A model generated the notes under the pieces. The model was not told where the DNA came from and did not search any database. It saw only the letters and a program-made list of their open reading frames with translations. Position numbers and translations under genes: made by a program. From Microbulbifer donghaiensis (GTDB lineage Bacteria; Pseudomonadota; Gammaproteobacteria; Pseudomonadales; Cellvibrionaceae): DNA of 64,000 nt. The stretch is taken from positions 1,550,001 to 1,614,000 of the forward strand of contig NZ_FQVA01000001.1 of assembly GCF_900129095.1 (NCBI RefSeq), read 5' to 3'. Below, in pieces: positions 46,301 through 57,000 of this stretch; the stretch's first letter is position 1, and every line of letters starts with the position of its first letter.

Positions 46301-49300
46301 TCACCGACCTGCGCGGTGGTATCCGGATCTACAATCTTGTCGACGGTAACCTGCGGCTCCACGATCAGCAGTTCGGCTGACGGCGCACTCGCAAGCGCGG
46401 TGCCGCCATCGTAGATGTAGGAAGCGCTGTTGCTGAAGGTATCCCCCGCATTGGTATCCACGGAGTTCGCCACGTGGGTGGTCAAAGTAACCACCACTTC
46501 CTGCCCCGCGGGTACGCTGGCCAGAACCAGGCTGATGTCCTGACCACTGCTGTTGTCGGTCACCGTCGCCGGGTTTCCACCGGCGGCGACAGCGGCGCTG
46601 TCATAAATCAGTGCCGCCGGCAGCGTATCGCTGATCACCAGGTTATTGCGCACGATATTGTCGGCCGGCACGGTGATGCTGTAAGTCACCGTCTCGCCGA
46701 TGGTGACCTCGCTGCCGGGGGACAACAGCGCTTTCACCGGCGGTAGCGGGTTGCTGCCGTTGATCATCCACACATGATCGGCGGTGCCGTCGGTGTATTC
46801 CTGTCCAGCGGTTGCCGGCAGGGACCAGTAGTTGTCCAGCGCGGCGCCGTTGCTCCAGGCGGCGGTAGTGGTCACATCGGTATGGAAACCAATGCTGTAG
46901 GTCACCGTCAGACACTGGCCCGGCGGCAGCGGCACATCATCGTGCAGAACGATTTGGAAACTGCCGCCGCGGGTCGGTGCCGTGTAATCGAAATCGGAAA
47001 CGGCCACCGCGGCGCCATTGATAGCTACCGCCGGCGCTGTCGCCAGGTCGGCCTCATCCAATTGGCTGGCCAGGGTATCGGTCACTGCAACGTTATAGGC
47101 CGGAGCATCACCGTTGTTACAGCTTTGCAGTGCAAAATCCATCTGATGGCTGGCGAGATCCACCAGATAGGGGGTAGCCTGGGAGCCATCGCCACTGACC
47201 GCCACCGGGTTGGCGCCATCGGTGACGGTGCCCGTCTTGTCGATTGCCGTCAGCAATGGTTGCAGCACATCGATGGAAACACTGGCGGGGATCGGCGCGG
47301 CAGCGCCGGTGTAGGTCAGCTGCGCGCTGTTGGGCAAATTGGTGATGGCGGTATGAGCCAGGGTGTCGGTAATGACTTCCGCCACATACTCGATCACCAG
47401 CTGATCGTTGGTGTCGTCCGCATCCGGGGTGTTGGTGATATCGCCCAGATCCCAGGTCAGCGCACCAGTATCACCGGCGGCGGGCTGGGCAATCGGCGTC
47501 ACGCTGACATTGCTACCATGGGTCAGAGCGGCACTGACCAGCTGCAGGCCGGCTGGCAGTGTGTCCACGACCTGCACAGATTCGGTCAGACCCTCGCGCA
47601 GGGTCAGCGTCAGCTGGTATGTCACGCTATCGCCGACGCGCAGCTTGCGGTCAACCGCTGTGCTGAAGGTGTCGTCCCAGCTATCGGCGGCCACAGTCTT
47701 GGCGAAAGCGGTATTGTCCTCGGTTGCCAGGGGCTGACTGGCGACCGTAATAAAATAATTGTTCAGGGCTGCCGCATCCGGAGCATCGCCACCGGTGCGT
47801 TCTTGAGTTACCGGACCATCGAGGGAGGTCCAGTCCGCCGTTACGCTATTGACCAGGTCACTGCCGTCGACGGTGTTTACCAGTACCCGGTAAACCAGGG
47901 TCAGGGTCCCGCCCACCGGTATATCCAGAGCGTCGCCATTTGCGCGCCCCCAGGTCAGTAGATTGCCGTTGATATCGGGGGCGGCAGGGGCGCCGTCAAT
48001 AGTCGCGGAGCCGGATTCCAGGGTTACGCCTGTGGGCAGGGTGTCGACCATAGCCAGGTCGTAGGCCACGGAGCTACCATTGTTGGTCAGTGCGACCGTG
48101 TACTCCAGGGTATCGCCGCCCCGGGCCGCCGCAGTGCCACCGCGGCTGATATTGGTGACCGACTTTGCGGCTGTCAGGTTCGGCTCGACGATGGTCATCG
48201 CCGCAGTGCTGTTGCCAGATCCCATATTCTGGCTGCCGCCCTGGGTGCGACTGTAGCTGTAACTGGCAGTATTGCTGAAGGTGACCCCGTCCTGGTTGGC
48301 GAGATCGTTTTTCACCCGCACCCGCAGCGTTACCAGGGCCTGCGCGCCCGCCGGGATATCCAGCCCGGTGACGGTATCCTGCAGCAGCAGATCAGTGCCA
48401 GTGCCGGTGTTGCTCAGGGTGTAATTCGTCGCGCCGACCGCGGCGGTGGCTGCGACGAATTCGAGTTCGGACGGCAGGCTGTCGTGGACCTGCACATCGT
48501 ACAGCGGCGCTGGGACCGCTGTCGCAGGTACGGTGATCGTGTAACTGAACTCCTCGCCAATCGCCACCTCGGTGTCCGCCGGATTCTGCTTCAGCAAAGG
48601 ACCGATGGAAACGATGTTGATAACGGTCGCATCCGGCAGCGCAGCTGCCGGCGGATCGGCCTGGTTGTAAACGCCATTTACATTGGGGTCATCGCTGGAC
48701 GCTGAAAATGAAACACCACCGGTATCAGCATCCTCGGCATCCATCTGCGCCTGGTTGCTGACTGTATCTCCTGTTACGAGCCCGGCAAGCGTATCCACCT
48801 CGAAGGCCACTTCGATAGAGGCGAGGCTCGAACCCGGAATCACATCGAGGTCACCGGTGGGGGAGCTGATGGTAATCAGCCCCGCGCCGTCTATTGAACA
48901 GCTGGCGCCGGTCGGGCAGGTACCTTGGTCGATAACGACGGAAGCGAGATCGAATCTCGAAAGATCCAGCTGGTCCGTGATCTGGACGTTGTAGATATCC
49001 TGGTCGAGGTTGAATAGCCGCAGCGTGTAGCGCAGCCGGTCCCCGGGGAAAGCCGTTGTTGTGGGGGCTTGCCCGGTGGTGACATTGCTGACCGTTTTCT
49101 CGAAGTAATAGCCGCTGAGCGCGGCAGTCACGGAAACCGCATCCTGCTCGTCGTCGGTGCCCACAGTGCCGTCCGTGAGCTGGCCAGAAAAATCGATTCG
49201 ACTGCTATTGGTGCTCGCATCGTTGTACCAGGTAGTGGCGGCGGCCACATTGGTAAGCACTTCTCCATTAGCCGGCTCATTGGGTCTGCCAGGCTGGTCC

Positions 49301-50658
49301 ATCTGGCTGCGGTAAGTGATTTGCAGCTGTTGGTTCGGCGCCAGACCGCCTGCCGCGTCCAACAGTTCGATGGTCAGCAGACCCGGCCCGGAATTGTAGG
49401 ACACCGTAAAATCGGTTCCTTCCGTCAGCGCCGCGCCCGCCATGGTGACCGTGATGGTATCGGTGGTGGGATCAAACTCCTGCATCCCGACCGGCAGTTC
49501 ATCCTCGATCAGGATATTCCAGGCCGGTGACCCGCCCACGTTCTGCACATTCAGGGTAAATGTGGGCATATCGGCAAAATTAATCGCGCTCGCGCTGGTG
49601 CCTTTGGTCATCACCAGATCGGGGGCGGAAATGCTCAGCAGTTCGGCGACACCGTTCTCCCCCGGCAGCGGATCGTAAAAATCGTCGCCAATTTTCCGCG
49701 CGAACTCCCACTCGGCGGTGTTGATAAAGGATTTGCCAATAAAGTTATTCGCCGTATCCTTCAGCTCCACCTCAAATTCAAAATGCACCTGCTCGCCGGC
49801 GGCCAGAATATTCGGATTGATAATCTCCAGTGCAATCTTGCCCGGATTATTGTCGCTGCCGCCGCCCTCGTAACTACGGTCGTAATCCACCCCCTCGACC
49901 ATCGGCGTGCTGCCGTAGCGCGCCCGGACTGCGCGAACTATCAGATCCACGCCCAGGGTCCCCGAAGAGAGATCATCCCAGATGGTGATGGACTGGATCT
50001 CGTTCGGAGAGCCCACGCCCGGCAATACAGTTCCGGAAACCGGGTCGTACATCACCGGCACGTCGAGGGTATAGATAAACGGCACACCCACTGTTACGGA
50101 GGAAATCGGCGTACCCGTCAGGTCCGTGGCCCGTTTATCGATCTTTTCCACCGGGATAATAAGGTCCTGGCACCCCTCCTTTACCGAGCTGAAGTCCGAT
50201 CCGTTTACCGCCCAGACATAGGCCTTGCCGCCGTCGACGTTGGCACAGGCAAAGTTACCCGTGTAGCAAACGTTGTCGAAAATAATCAGGGTGCCCTCTT
50301 CGACGCTGGCGAAGTTCAGGGTCGAACTCAGCGGGCTAGCACAGCTGAAATTCTTGACGGTACAGGAACGATCGATGGAGAGCTGTTCCGACCCGGCGAA
50401 GGCTCGCCCATCGTTGGCGATGGACCCAGGTCCATCGATCACACAATCTTGCGGCAGGCCAGGGTCACCGGGCACGGTGGGTACGGAGGAAAAATCAGAG
50501 GTAGCGAAGTTAGCGGCCAGTACCATCTGGCTAAAAGGCAGGGACAACAGCAAACCCAGCAGCAGATGCGCACAAAATTTAGACAGCGATGCGGCGCAAC
50601 TGCTGATAAGACCAACAAGTGCATTCGCCCAAGATTTCTGCCCAGTTACATCCGACAT
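40327..50658 (-). CDS. giant DUF11-repeat secreted surface protein A
   Basis: 3443 aa from the ATG at 50658, which matches the start MSDVTG of the paralogue; a GTG three codons earlier also exists. An N-terminal signal region ends near SQMVLAANF. About 18 DUF11-type beta-sandwich repeats follow, each with an xKT...GD.L.YT...N.G...A..V...D.LP.G pattern, such as GDTLRYTIRVENTG. An SdrD-B-like module (NLAGYLWHDVNFDG) lies at about 2820, another DUF11-like repeat follows, a second SdrD/Cna-B-like module (DVIGKVYDDKNMNGYQD) at about 3240, and an OmpA-like tail (MAEAVFEPGTTELRPQW). Related repeats in fimbrial proteins form isopeptide bonds. There is no LPxTG motif. Role as adhesin or surface fibre is inferred. 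Confidence 0.82.
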   Translation of the reverse strand: MSDVTGQKSWANALVGLISSCAASLSKFCAHLLLGLLLSLPFSQMVLAANFATSDFSSVPTVPGDPGLPQDCVIDGPGSIANDGRAFAGSEQLSIDRSCTVKNFSCASPLSSTLNFASVEEGTLIIFDNVCYTGNFACANVDGGKAYVWAVNGSDFSSVKEGCQDLIIPVEKIDKRATDLTGTPISSVTVGVPFIYTLDVPVMYDPVSGTVLPGVGSPNEIQSITIWDDLSSGTLGVDLIVRAVRARYGSTPMVEGVDYDRSYEGGGSDNNPGKIALEIINPNILAAGEQVHFEFEVELKDTANNFIGKSFINTAEWEFARKIGDDFYDPLPGENGVAELLSISAPDLVMTKGTSASAINFADMPTFTLNVQNVGGSPAWNILIEDELPVGMQEFDPTTDTITVTMAGAALTEGTDFTVSYNSGPGLLTIELLDAAGGLAPNQQLQITYRSQMDQPGRPNEPANGEVLTNVAAATTWYNDASTNSSRIDFSGQLTDGTVGTDDEQDAVSVTAALSGYYFEKTVSNVTTGQAPTTTAFPGDRLRYTLRLFNLDQDIYNVQITDQLDLSRFDLASVVIDQGTCPTGASCSIDGAGLITISSPTGDLDVIPGSSLASIEVAFEVDTLAGLVTGDTVSNQAQMDAEDADTGGVSFSASSDDPNVNGVYNQADPPAAALPDATVINIVSIGPLLKQNPADTEVAIGEEFSYTITVPATAVPAPLYDVQVHDSLPSELEFVAATAAVGATNYTLSNTGTGTDLLLQDTVTGLDIPAGAQALVTLRVRVKNDLANQDGVTFSNTASYSYSRTQGGSQNMGSGNSTAAMTIVEPNLTAAKSVTNISRGGTAAARGGDTLEYTVALTNNGSSVAYDLAMVDTLPTGVTLESGSATIDGAPAAPDINGNLLTWGRANGDALDIPVGGTLTLVYRVLVNTVDGSDLVNSVTADWTSLDGPVTQERTGGDAPDAAALNNYFITVASQPLATEDNTAFAKTVAADSWDDTFSTAVDRKLRVGDSVTYQLTLTLREGLTESVQVVDTLPAGLQLVSAALTHGSNVSVTPIAQPAAGDTGALTWDLGDITNTPDADDTNDQLVIEYVAEVITDTLAHTAITNLPNSAQLTYTGAAAPIPASVSIDVLQPLLTAIDKTGTVTDGANPVAVSGDGSQATPYLVDLASHQMDFALQSCNNGDAPAYNVAVTDTLASQLDEADLATAPAVAINGAAVAVSDFDYTAPTRGGSFQIVLHDDVPLPPGQCLTVTYSIGFHTDVTTTAAWSNGAALDNYWSLPATAGQEYTDGTADHVWMINGSNPLPPVKALLSPGSEVTIGETVTYSITVPADNIVRNNLVISDTLPAALIYDSAAVAAGGNPATVTDNSSGQDISLVLASVPAGQEVVVTLTTHVANSVDTNAGDTFSNSASYIYDGGTALASAPSAELLIVEPQVTVDKIVDPDTTAQVGDILTYTVTLEAQDGANFSTAFDLLLVDTLSTGLQYLAGTATVDGAASEPTVTGSPQVLSWPAWDLVKGQQVVVEYQVQVQDDVAPGQILSNVATATWTSLSGADSNERDGSGGFNDYRASDSTNVGAPDNTTLAKAWLTDTFGAGDDNLRVGDRVDFTLTLGLQKGTHSDLELVDSLPLGMVFERVVSVSEFGVAGTADPLVSGDGISAPQTLSWNWASLTNPVGSSSDELRIVYRARVLNDVLAQNPTSRQLLNSATLDYTVAGVAAPTKTAEATVELLQPELSVAKSATTADGDDVIVAGEIATYTVAVTNGGAAPAYDLVVSDTLPVGMRQNGGPSTVSINGISSTLVPSYDANTGIARWNLDSGSADTYTIQPGETLTLVYEVSADTDLGAGLTLTNSAQAELYYSFDNNDVPSEGVVGERQEYGPSAPATAALTTPGPGVLSKVATQTTVAIGEQLTYTITVPATPVNVALQDVQIHDNLAATGVDLSFVAATLGGVALTNSGSANNLVLFDTSGGIDIPAGGQVEVQITVEVLNSANNQARTTPFVNRAWYDYDNGVARQGDDASTGGDANPVTIVHPELVVDKTGPASLHVGTPDNFTLDVLNSGDSSAWNVTLTDWLPNPTPGGICDVQPAIQTAVIYKADNSTVTLSAADFAVNFVAGDPTCEFSATLQTDDALAPGDRLSLSYQVEADGDNINGSTLVNIAGATQWFSADASSSERFAYQRQLTDGTPGVVDHQDSHEFSVESVILETRKTVLNLTTGQAGTEASPGDRLQYTIEIQNTSDVPLSDFTLVDELDRLNASAMFAPNSIGNAQASSGVINVTANGGTKGTGLLEVSNLTIAEAGQPGDTLTIVFEVTLASVINSGTVVLNQAQLTISDVVFGLSDDPLVGGAEDPTATLISSTPLFRVEKTSEDITDDADLLLAGDTLRYTIRVENTGSENAVDMVLRDLVPANTTYIANSTTLNGAAVADVGGTTALSADMAINSPGEAAGVIAAAASGAEPAVITFDVTINDVGDGTLISNQGFVNGGGTGSGAFEEVASDDPTTEIVNDPTVDIVGDVPLLLVQKTVEISEDNLSVGIVDPGDVLRYTITVTNAGGVDATDAVLTDQMPANTTYEAGTTKLNGFDVADNGGGTSRLDAGLPIASDDLTPPLPGAGEGAITSGQTATVTFEVRVNAGTPTGTVISNQGSVTTVELPLTLTDADGNPSNGAQPTQVVVGDAQQLSITKEVAVVGGAAAEPGAVLEYLVKVTNISGVPATYVTITDDLLVAGDGVLTYVGGSAQLNGQAAGITMTGSVITADFAGTFGELQPDATATLRFQARLADNLAIGYRVLNTAQVQWNDPASMAQASVAIDLGGTPGIANLAGYLWHDVNFDGVLDGEERLLQNWSVALYFNNALQDTVQSDENGFFQFSGLVPNYASSTTAGGASYELRYSAPNAGASTASLGNGSSDFTNGPQKISDIYVGSGSNLQNLNLPLTPNGVIYDSVLRVPVSGATVTMLSVSSGMALPDSCFDDPKQQGQVTQPGGHYKFDINFSGAACAANSDYLIQVQMPGDAYIAGESQIIPPQTNGDTAAFDVAACLGSSADAVPGTADYCEAQLSELPQPVDVDAQSDATNYYLRLRLDDNRIPGESQLFNNHIAVDPQLDGALSITKTAAMLNVTRSQLVPYTITFSNTLPVPLTDLRLVDFFPAGFKYVAGSAQLDGMAVEPQTEGLQLIWSNLRVDPDQTRTVKLLLVVGSGVGEDEYINRARMFNDLSGQVASGEASATVRVIPDPTFDCTDVIGKVYDDKNMNGYQDAGEGGVPGARVVTATGLNATTDAHGRFHITCAVVPNQDRGSNFVLKLDDRSLPSGYRLTSENPRVVRATRGKMIKVNFGSSLHRVVRLDMAEAVFEPGTTELRPQWHSRTELLLEKLSEAPSVLRLAYLAENEEPGLVDERLDHIKAQIAEQWAEQYGDYELTIETEIFWRRGAPPSKEGLQ

Positions 50659-50740
50659 CTTCGTCACTTATCAGCCGCCGTTTTCAATTGACACTGTTGC
50701 CTGCAGCACACAGGTGTTAGCACCAGGCAGACACCCCCCG

Positions 50741-50855
50741 GTGGGCGAACTTTATTCAGAAGCGGGATTCGAGGCCGTGAAGCAGGTCATAAATAGCGGC
50801 TTGACAGGTAACTTTTTTAAGGTTTGCCAAATGGTTCTCAGGGAAAGTTGAGGTA
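50741..50855 (-). promoter_or_regulatory. conserved upstream block of giant gene A
   Basis: Shares with 62224-62336 several blocks: GGGCGAACTTTATTCAGA, CCGTGAAGCAGGTCA, AACTTTTTT and GTTCTCAGGGAAA, in the same order and spacing, while flanking bases differ. Conservation outside coding sequence implies a promoter or regulator site kept after duplication. I could not assign -35/-10 boxes with confidence. Confidence 0.55.
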
Positions 50856-51030
50856 GATTCTTAAGTAGTGGGAACGGGCTCCTGAGGCGGCGACCGGTCC
50901 GATTTTGGGAAATTATTTTCCGGCTAGCCGGCTACACGCCCTAAGCCGGAATCAGCCGAACATCGCTTGCGGGGAAGGATTGCGGCAATGACGAGCCGCT
51001 CCATCGGCCCGGGCGACGCGCCACATCCAT

Positions 51031-51059
51031 GTTACTCGCCCGCTTCGCGGGCGAGTAAC
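51031..51059. terminator. strong hairpin after giant gene B
   Basis: GTTACTCGCCCGC and GCGGGCGAGTAAC form a perfect 13-bp stem with a TTC loop, 8 bases past the stop of giant gene B. There is no T-tract, so it may stabilise the transcript end rather than terminate by itself. Confidence 0.5.
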
Positions 51060-51067
51060 AGAGGAAA

Positions 51068-54000
51068 TTATTCCAACCTTCCGTTATTCGGCGGCGCGCC
51101 ACGCCGCCAGAAGACTTCGGTTTCGATGGTCAGTTCGTAATCGCCGTAGTTGCGCGCCCATTCGTCGGCAATCTGCGCCTTGATGCTCTCCAAACGCTCC
51201 TCTACCAGGTCCGCCTCCTCGTTTTCCGCCAGATAGGAGAGACGCAGCACGGACGGTGCTTCCTGCAGTTTTTCCAGCAGCAGCTCGGTGCGCGAGTGCC
51301 ACTGCGGGCGCAACTCGGTAGTACCGGGCTCGAATACCGCTTCAGCCATGTCCAGGCGCACGACGCGGTGCAGGCTGGTGCCGAAGTTGAACTTGAGCAT
51401 CTTGCCTCGCGTCGCGCGCAGTACCCGCGGGTTTTCCGTCGTCAGACGGTAACCGCTCGGCAGGCTGCGGTCGTCGAGCTTCAGCACAAAATTTGAACCG
51501 CGATCCTGGTTCGGCACCACCGCACAGGTGATATGGAAACGGCCGTGGGCATCGGTGGTGGCATTGAGACCGGTGGCGGTCACCACCCGCGCCCCCGGTA
51601 CGCCGCCTTCACCGGCATCCTGGTAGCCGTTCATGTTCTTATCGTCGTACACCTTGCCGATCACATCGGTACAGTCGAAGGTCGGGTCGGGTATCACGCG
51701 CACCGTCGCCGATGCCTCGCCGGAGGCGACCTGGCCGGACAGCTGGTTGAACATGCGCGCGCGGTTCACGTACTTGCCTTCGCCGACACCGGAACCGACC
51801 ACCAGCAAGAGTTTCACCTCGCGGGTCTGGTCCGCTTCCACGCGCAGGTCCGGCCATCCCAACTGCAGCCCATCCACCTGCGGCTCTATCGCCTCGCCGT
51901 CGAGGCGTGCGGAACCGGCCACGTATTTGAAACCGGCAGGGAAGAAGTCCACCAGACGCAGATCCGTCAGCGGTACCGGCAGGGTATTGCCGAACGTAAT
52001 GGTGTAAGGCACCAGCTGGCTGCGGGTCACGTTCAACAGCGCCGCGGTCTTCGTGATCGACAGGGCGCCGTCCAGCTGCGGATCCACGGCAATGTGGTTG
52101 TTGAACAGCTGGCTCTCACCGGGGATACGGTTGTCGTCCAGCGTCAGGCGCAGATAGTAGTCGGTCAGCTCATCACGCGCGTCCACATCCAGCGGCGGCG
52201 GCAGTTCGGATAGCTGCGCCTCACAGTGATCCGGCGTACCCGGTAGCCTATCCGCTGTACTGCCGAGACACGCGGCAACATCGAAGCCCGCGGTATCCTC
52301 ATCGGTCTGCGGCGGAATGATGGCCGATTCGCCGGCGACGTAATTGTCACCCGGTATCTGCACCCGGATCAGGTAATCCTGATTGGCCGGACAGGCGGCA
52401 TCGGCGAAGTTGATGTCGAATTTGTAATAACCGCCGGCCTGGGTGACCTGACTCTGCTGTTTCGGATCATCGAAACAGCGGTCCGGCAACACCTGCTCGG
52501 TGCTGGCGCGCAACATGGTTACAGTGGCGCCGCTGATCGGCTGGCGCAGCACTGAATCGTAGATCACACCGTTCGGCGTGATCGGCAGGTTCAGGTTCTG
52601 CGGATTCGCACCGGAGCCGACATAAATCTCGCTGATGGTCTGCGGACCATTGGTAAAGTCGGAACTGGTGATACCGAGTGACGCGGTGTTGGCACCGGCA
52701 TCCGGCGCGATGTACTTCAGCTCGTAGCTGGCGCCGCCGGCTGTCGTGCTCGAGAAGTAATTCGGCACCAGGCCGTCAAACTGGAAGTAGCCGTTGTCAT
52801 CGCTCTGTACGGTTTCCAGTAACGCGTTATTGAAGTACAGCTCTACGGTCCAGTTCAGCAGCAGGCGCTCATCGCTGTCCAACTGCTCGTTGAAGTTCAC
52901 ATCGTGCCAGAGATAACCGTTCAGGTTGGCGATGCCCGGGGTACCGCCCACATCGATGGCGACACTGGCCTGATTGCTCGCCGGGGGATCATTCCACTGT
53001 ACTTCCGCCGTGTTCAGCACGCGGTAGCCGATCTCCAGGTTTTCGGACAGCTTGGCCTGGAAACGCAGCGTGGCGGTGTCACCGGGCTGCAGCTCGCCGT
53101 AAACCGCGGCGAAGTCCGCGGCGATCACCGAGCCATCGACACTGATGCCACCGGCCAGGCCGTTCAGCAGTGCGAAATCGGCGACGTAAGTGAGCACCCC
53201 CTCACCGGCAACCAGCAGATCGTCGGTAATGGTGACGTAGGTGGCAGGCACCGCGCTGATATTGGTGACCTTCACCAGGTACTCGAGCACTGCACCGGCC
53301 TCGGCAGCACCGCCACCGACAACGGCCACTTCCTTAGTGATCGACAGCTGCTGCACATCACCCACTACCACTTCGGTGGGCTGGGCGCCGTTAGACGGAT
53401 TGCCGTCGGCATCGGTCAGGGTCAGCGGCAATTCCACGCTGTAGACACTGCCCTGGTTGCTGATCACCGTGCCGGTCGGTGTGCCGGCATTGACCGTTAC
53501 ATCGAAGGTCACGGTGGCTGTCCGCGCGGAAGTGACAACACCCTCATCGGCGCCGGGCATTGGCGGCGTCAGGTCGTCGGAGGAGATCGGCAGGCCGGCG
53601 TCCAGTCGCGAAGTGCCGCCGCCATTATCCGCCACGGCAAACCCGTTCAGCGTCGTGCTGTTGGCGACATAGGTGGTGTTGGCCGGCACCTGGTCGGTCA
53701 GCGCCACGCGCGTCGCGTCCACGCCGCCCATATTGGCAACGGCGATGGTATAGCGCAGCACATCGCCCGGATCGACAATGCCCGCAGACATATTGTCGAT
53801 GACGATTTCCACGGTCTTGTGCGCGATCAGTAGCGGCACGTCGCCGACGATATCCACGGTCGGATCATTCGGCGCATCGGTAGCCGGATCGTCGGAGGGC
53901 ACTTCGTCGAGCGCACCGCTGCCGGCACCGTTACCATTTACAAAGCCCTGGTTGGAAATGATGGTGCCGTCGTTGACATCGTTGATGGTCACATCAAAGG

Positions 54001-57000
54001 TCACGACGACCGCCGCCGCCCCGGCAGCCGCCACACCGACAAAGCCTTCCGCTTCGCCGGGCGAATTGATGGCCATACCGGCAGCCAGCGGCGCGCCGCC
54101 ATTGACATCGCCAATCGCGTTGCCGTTGAGTGTGGTGGAGCCGGCCACGTAGGTGGTATTGGCCGGCACCTGGTCGCGCAGCACGGCATCGACCATATTT
54201 TCATTGCCGGTATTTTCCACACGCAGGGTGTAGCGCAGGGTATCGCCGACCATCAGCAGGTCCGCATCGCCGGTGATATCCGCGGAGGTTTTTTCCACGA
54301 CCAGCTGCGGAGCAGAATTAATCAACGACTGTGTCGGATCTTCGTCACCGACCACCTGCGGATCATCGGCACCGTTGACATTGGGATCGTCACTGACAAA
54401 CTCCGGCATGCCCGGTGGCAGCAACCGGGCCTGATTCAGTACCACGGTGCCGCTGTCGATGACTGCCGCCAGCGTGGCCTCGAACTCGATGACGAAATAG
54501 TCCGCAGCTCCTCCACTGGCCTCCAGACTTAAATTGGCCACCTGCAAGTTTCCGCTACCCTTGGCACCGCCGCTGGCATCGGTGGCGCTGCTGTCGCTGC
54601 CGGCCGGTGCGGTAATCAGGGCGAGCGATCCGGGCACAAACAGCGGTGCGGCATTCAGCGCGTCCAGTTCGTCAGCGATCTCGATATCGCTCACGTCCAG
54701 GTCACTGAGGTTGCGCACCAAGATGCTGTAGCGCAGCCGGTCTCCGGGCGAGGCATCGCTGCCCGGGTCCTGCCCTGTGGTGACATTTACCACGGTTTTG
54801 CGGAACTCGAACGACGGCACCTGGGCGGTAATGGTGAAGATATCCTCGTGGTCGGGTAGCGAGGGCGTACCGTCGCTCAGCGCGCGCGCGTAGGCGCGCA
54901 CCTGGTCAGAGGAGTCCATCGCGAGGCTGTGCCACAGGGTCGCCCCGGCGATATTCGACAGGCCAGTGCCATTTTCGGTATCGGTATCCAGCCAGGCGTC
55001 GTAGCCGATCACCAGGTGATGATCCGGCGGGATCACCGCGTTGGCGCCACTGGTGGTGACAGAAAAAACACAGCTGGCCGGATCGAAGGTGACCGCGAAA
55101 TCCGCCCCCGCATTGAGCGCCTGCAAGACCGCACCGCCACCATCCACGATTTGCGCGCTGGTGATTTGCGGCTGGGTTTCACACATGCCGCCCTGGGCCG
55201 TGTTCGGCAGCAGATCGGAAATGGTGATATCCCAGGCTTCGCCGTTGCCGGTATTATGGATATCCAGGGTAAAACTGCCGGGCATGCCGGACTGCAGTGT
55301 GCCGCCGGCCGGCCCCTCCTTGTCCATCACCAGTTGCGGCTCGACGATGGTGAAGTCCACTGCGTTACCGCCGCCAGCAACGGGGCTGCCGCCCTCGAGA
55401 TAGGTGTAATCGGCACGGTTGCTGATCACCGTGCCGTCCGTTGCGCTGGGCGCATCCGCGACGCGCGCGACAATTTCGATCACCGCAGAAGTGCCGGCGG
55501 TGACAACGCCCACATCGAAGGTCAGCGTATTGGCACCGATGACCGGCGTGACAGCCACTCCGTCCAGGGTGGCGCTTTCGAACAATACACTGTCCCCGAG
55601 GCCGTCGAGGGTGTCGGTGACGACGACACCGGCCAGGGAAGAAGAGGTCACCGGGCTGGATGGCACTGTGATTCGGTAGCGGATTTCCTCACCGACAGCC
55701 GCGGTGCCGTCGGCGGGCGCAAGCAGTTCCTTCAACAGCGGGTCCGCGCTGGCCGCGGTGGTCTGCATCTGGAACGGCAGCGGCAGTGAGACCGGCGCGT
55801 AGCGCTGGCCGCTGCTGTCGGGCAGCGACCAGTATTCATCCACGGTAAAGGAATTGGCCCAGCTTTCCGCGCTGCCCACGTCGCTGCGGAAACCGACATC
55901 GTAGTCGATATCCAGGCACTGGCCCGCCGCCAGGGGTGCGGCGAATGTGAACACCATGTCCTCACCGGGCGCGGCCGGTGCCGAGTATACGTAATCGCTG
56001 CCCTGCACCAGAGGTACTCCGCCGATACTTACCAGCGGCGCGCTGATCGAAGTCTCGTCGAACTGTGGCGCCAGGTCGTCAGTCAGGCGCAGGTTGTAAG
56101 CCGGCGCATCGCCGCTGTTACAGGCGTGCAGACGGAACTGCATGGTGTCATTCAGCAGATCCAGCACCGTATAGGGGTTGGTTTTGCCACTGCGCTCGGT
56201 TTTTTGCAGGCTGTCGATCAGCGGCTGGCGCAGTTCGATCAGTGCGTCGTCCTGAACGCTTTCAGAGCCGTAATTCAATATCGCGGTATTGGTCAGCTGC
56301 TGCGCCGTCGGCAGCTGGGCAATGCCGTTGTCCTCGGCAACCCGGGCGGTGTAGCGGATGATTAGCGGGGCGCTGTTGCTGAACTCCCGCTCGATATCCC
56401 CCAGCGTCCAGTTGACCGCATTCTCCTGCCCCTGGGCGGGCACTGCCGACGCGGGAATATCCGCGTAGTTGAATCCATTGCCCTGCTGGTAGGGCGCGCT
56501 GGTATCGCCGTTGATGCTGACAATCGAATCGAACACCATGCCCGGAGGCAAAGTATCCACGACCGACAGCCCCGGTGTGGTACCGGCCTGCAGCGTGAGG
56601 TTCAGAGTGTAAGTCACCGTGTCGCCGAGGCGCAGGGTGCCCACCGGCGTGTCCGCATCGCTGTCGGCGTACACGGACTTCTCGATCGCGGTATTGTCGT
56701 CGGTGACGATCACCGCCTCGGCAAAATCCGAGCAGTAATCGTTAGGCGCGGCGATCACCGGACAACCGTCACCGTGGCGCTCGAAGCCGGTGTCGATATC
56801 GTCCAGCGAGGTCCAGTCCACCCGCACGCGGTTGCTGATCGGGCTGCCGAATACGCCGCGTACTTCCGCGCGGTAAACCAGCACCAGCTCGCTGCCCCGC
56901 GGCAGATCGAGACTATTGTCACCGTTGTTTTTACCCCAGACCAGCGGCCCCAGCGGGGTGCCGGCGGGCGTGGGTTCAAAGCCACTCACATCGATACCAC

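Larger units (their letters stand above)
50659..51067. other. intergenic region between the two giant genes
   Basis: 409 bases. It holds the upstream region of giant gene A, of which 50741-50855 matches 62224-62336 upstream of giant gene B, and a strong hairpin past the end of gene B. No gene is seen. The presence of a promoter-like conserved block suggests gene A is not solely dependent on read-through from gene B. Confidence 0.6.

Noticed and set aside
42256..49530. Many plus-strand open frames opposite the giant genes
   Set aside because: Repeat-derived shadows; the same arrangement recurs in both paralogues because the coding strand is conserved.
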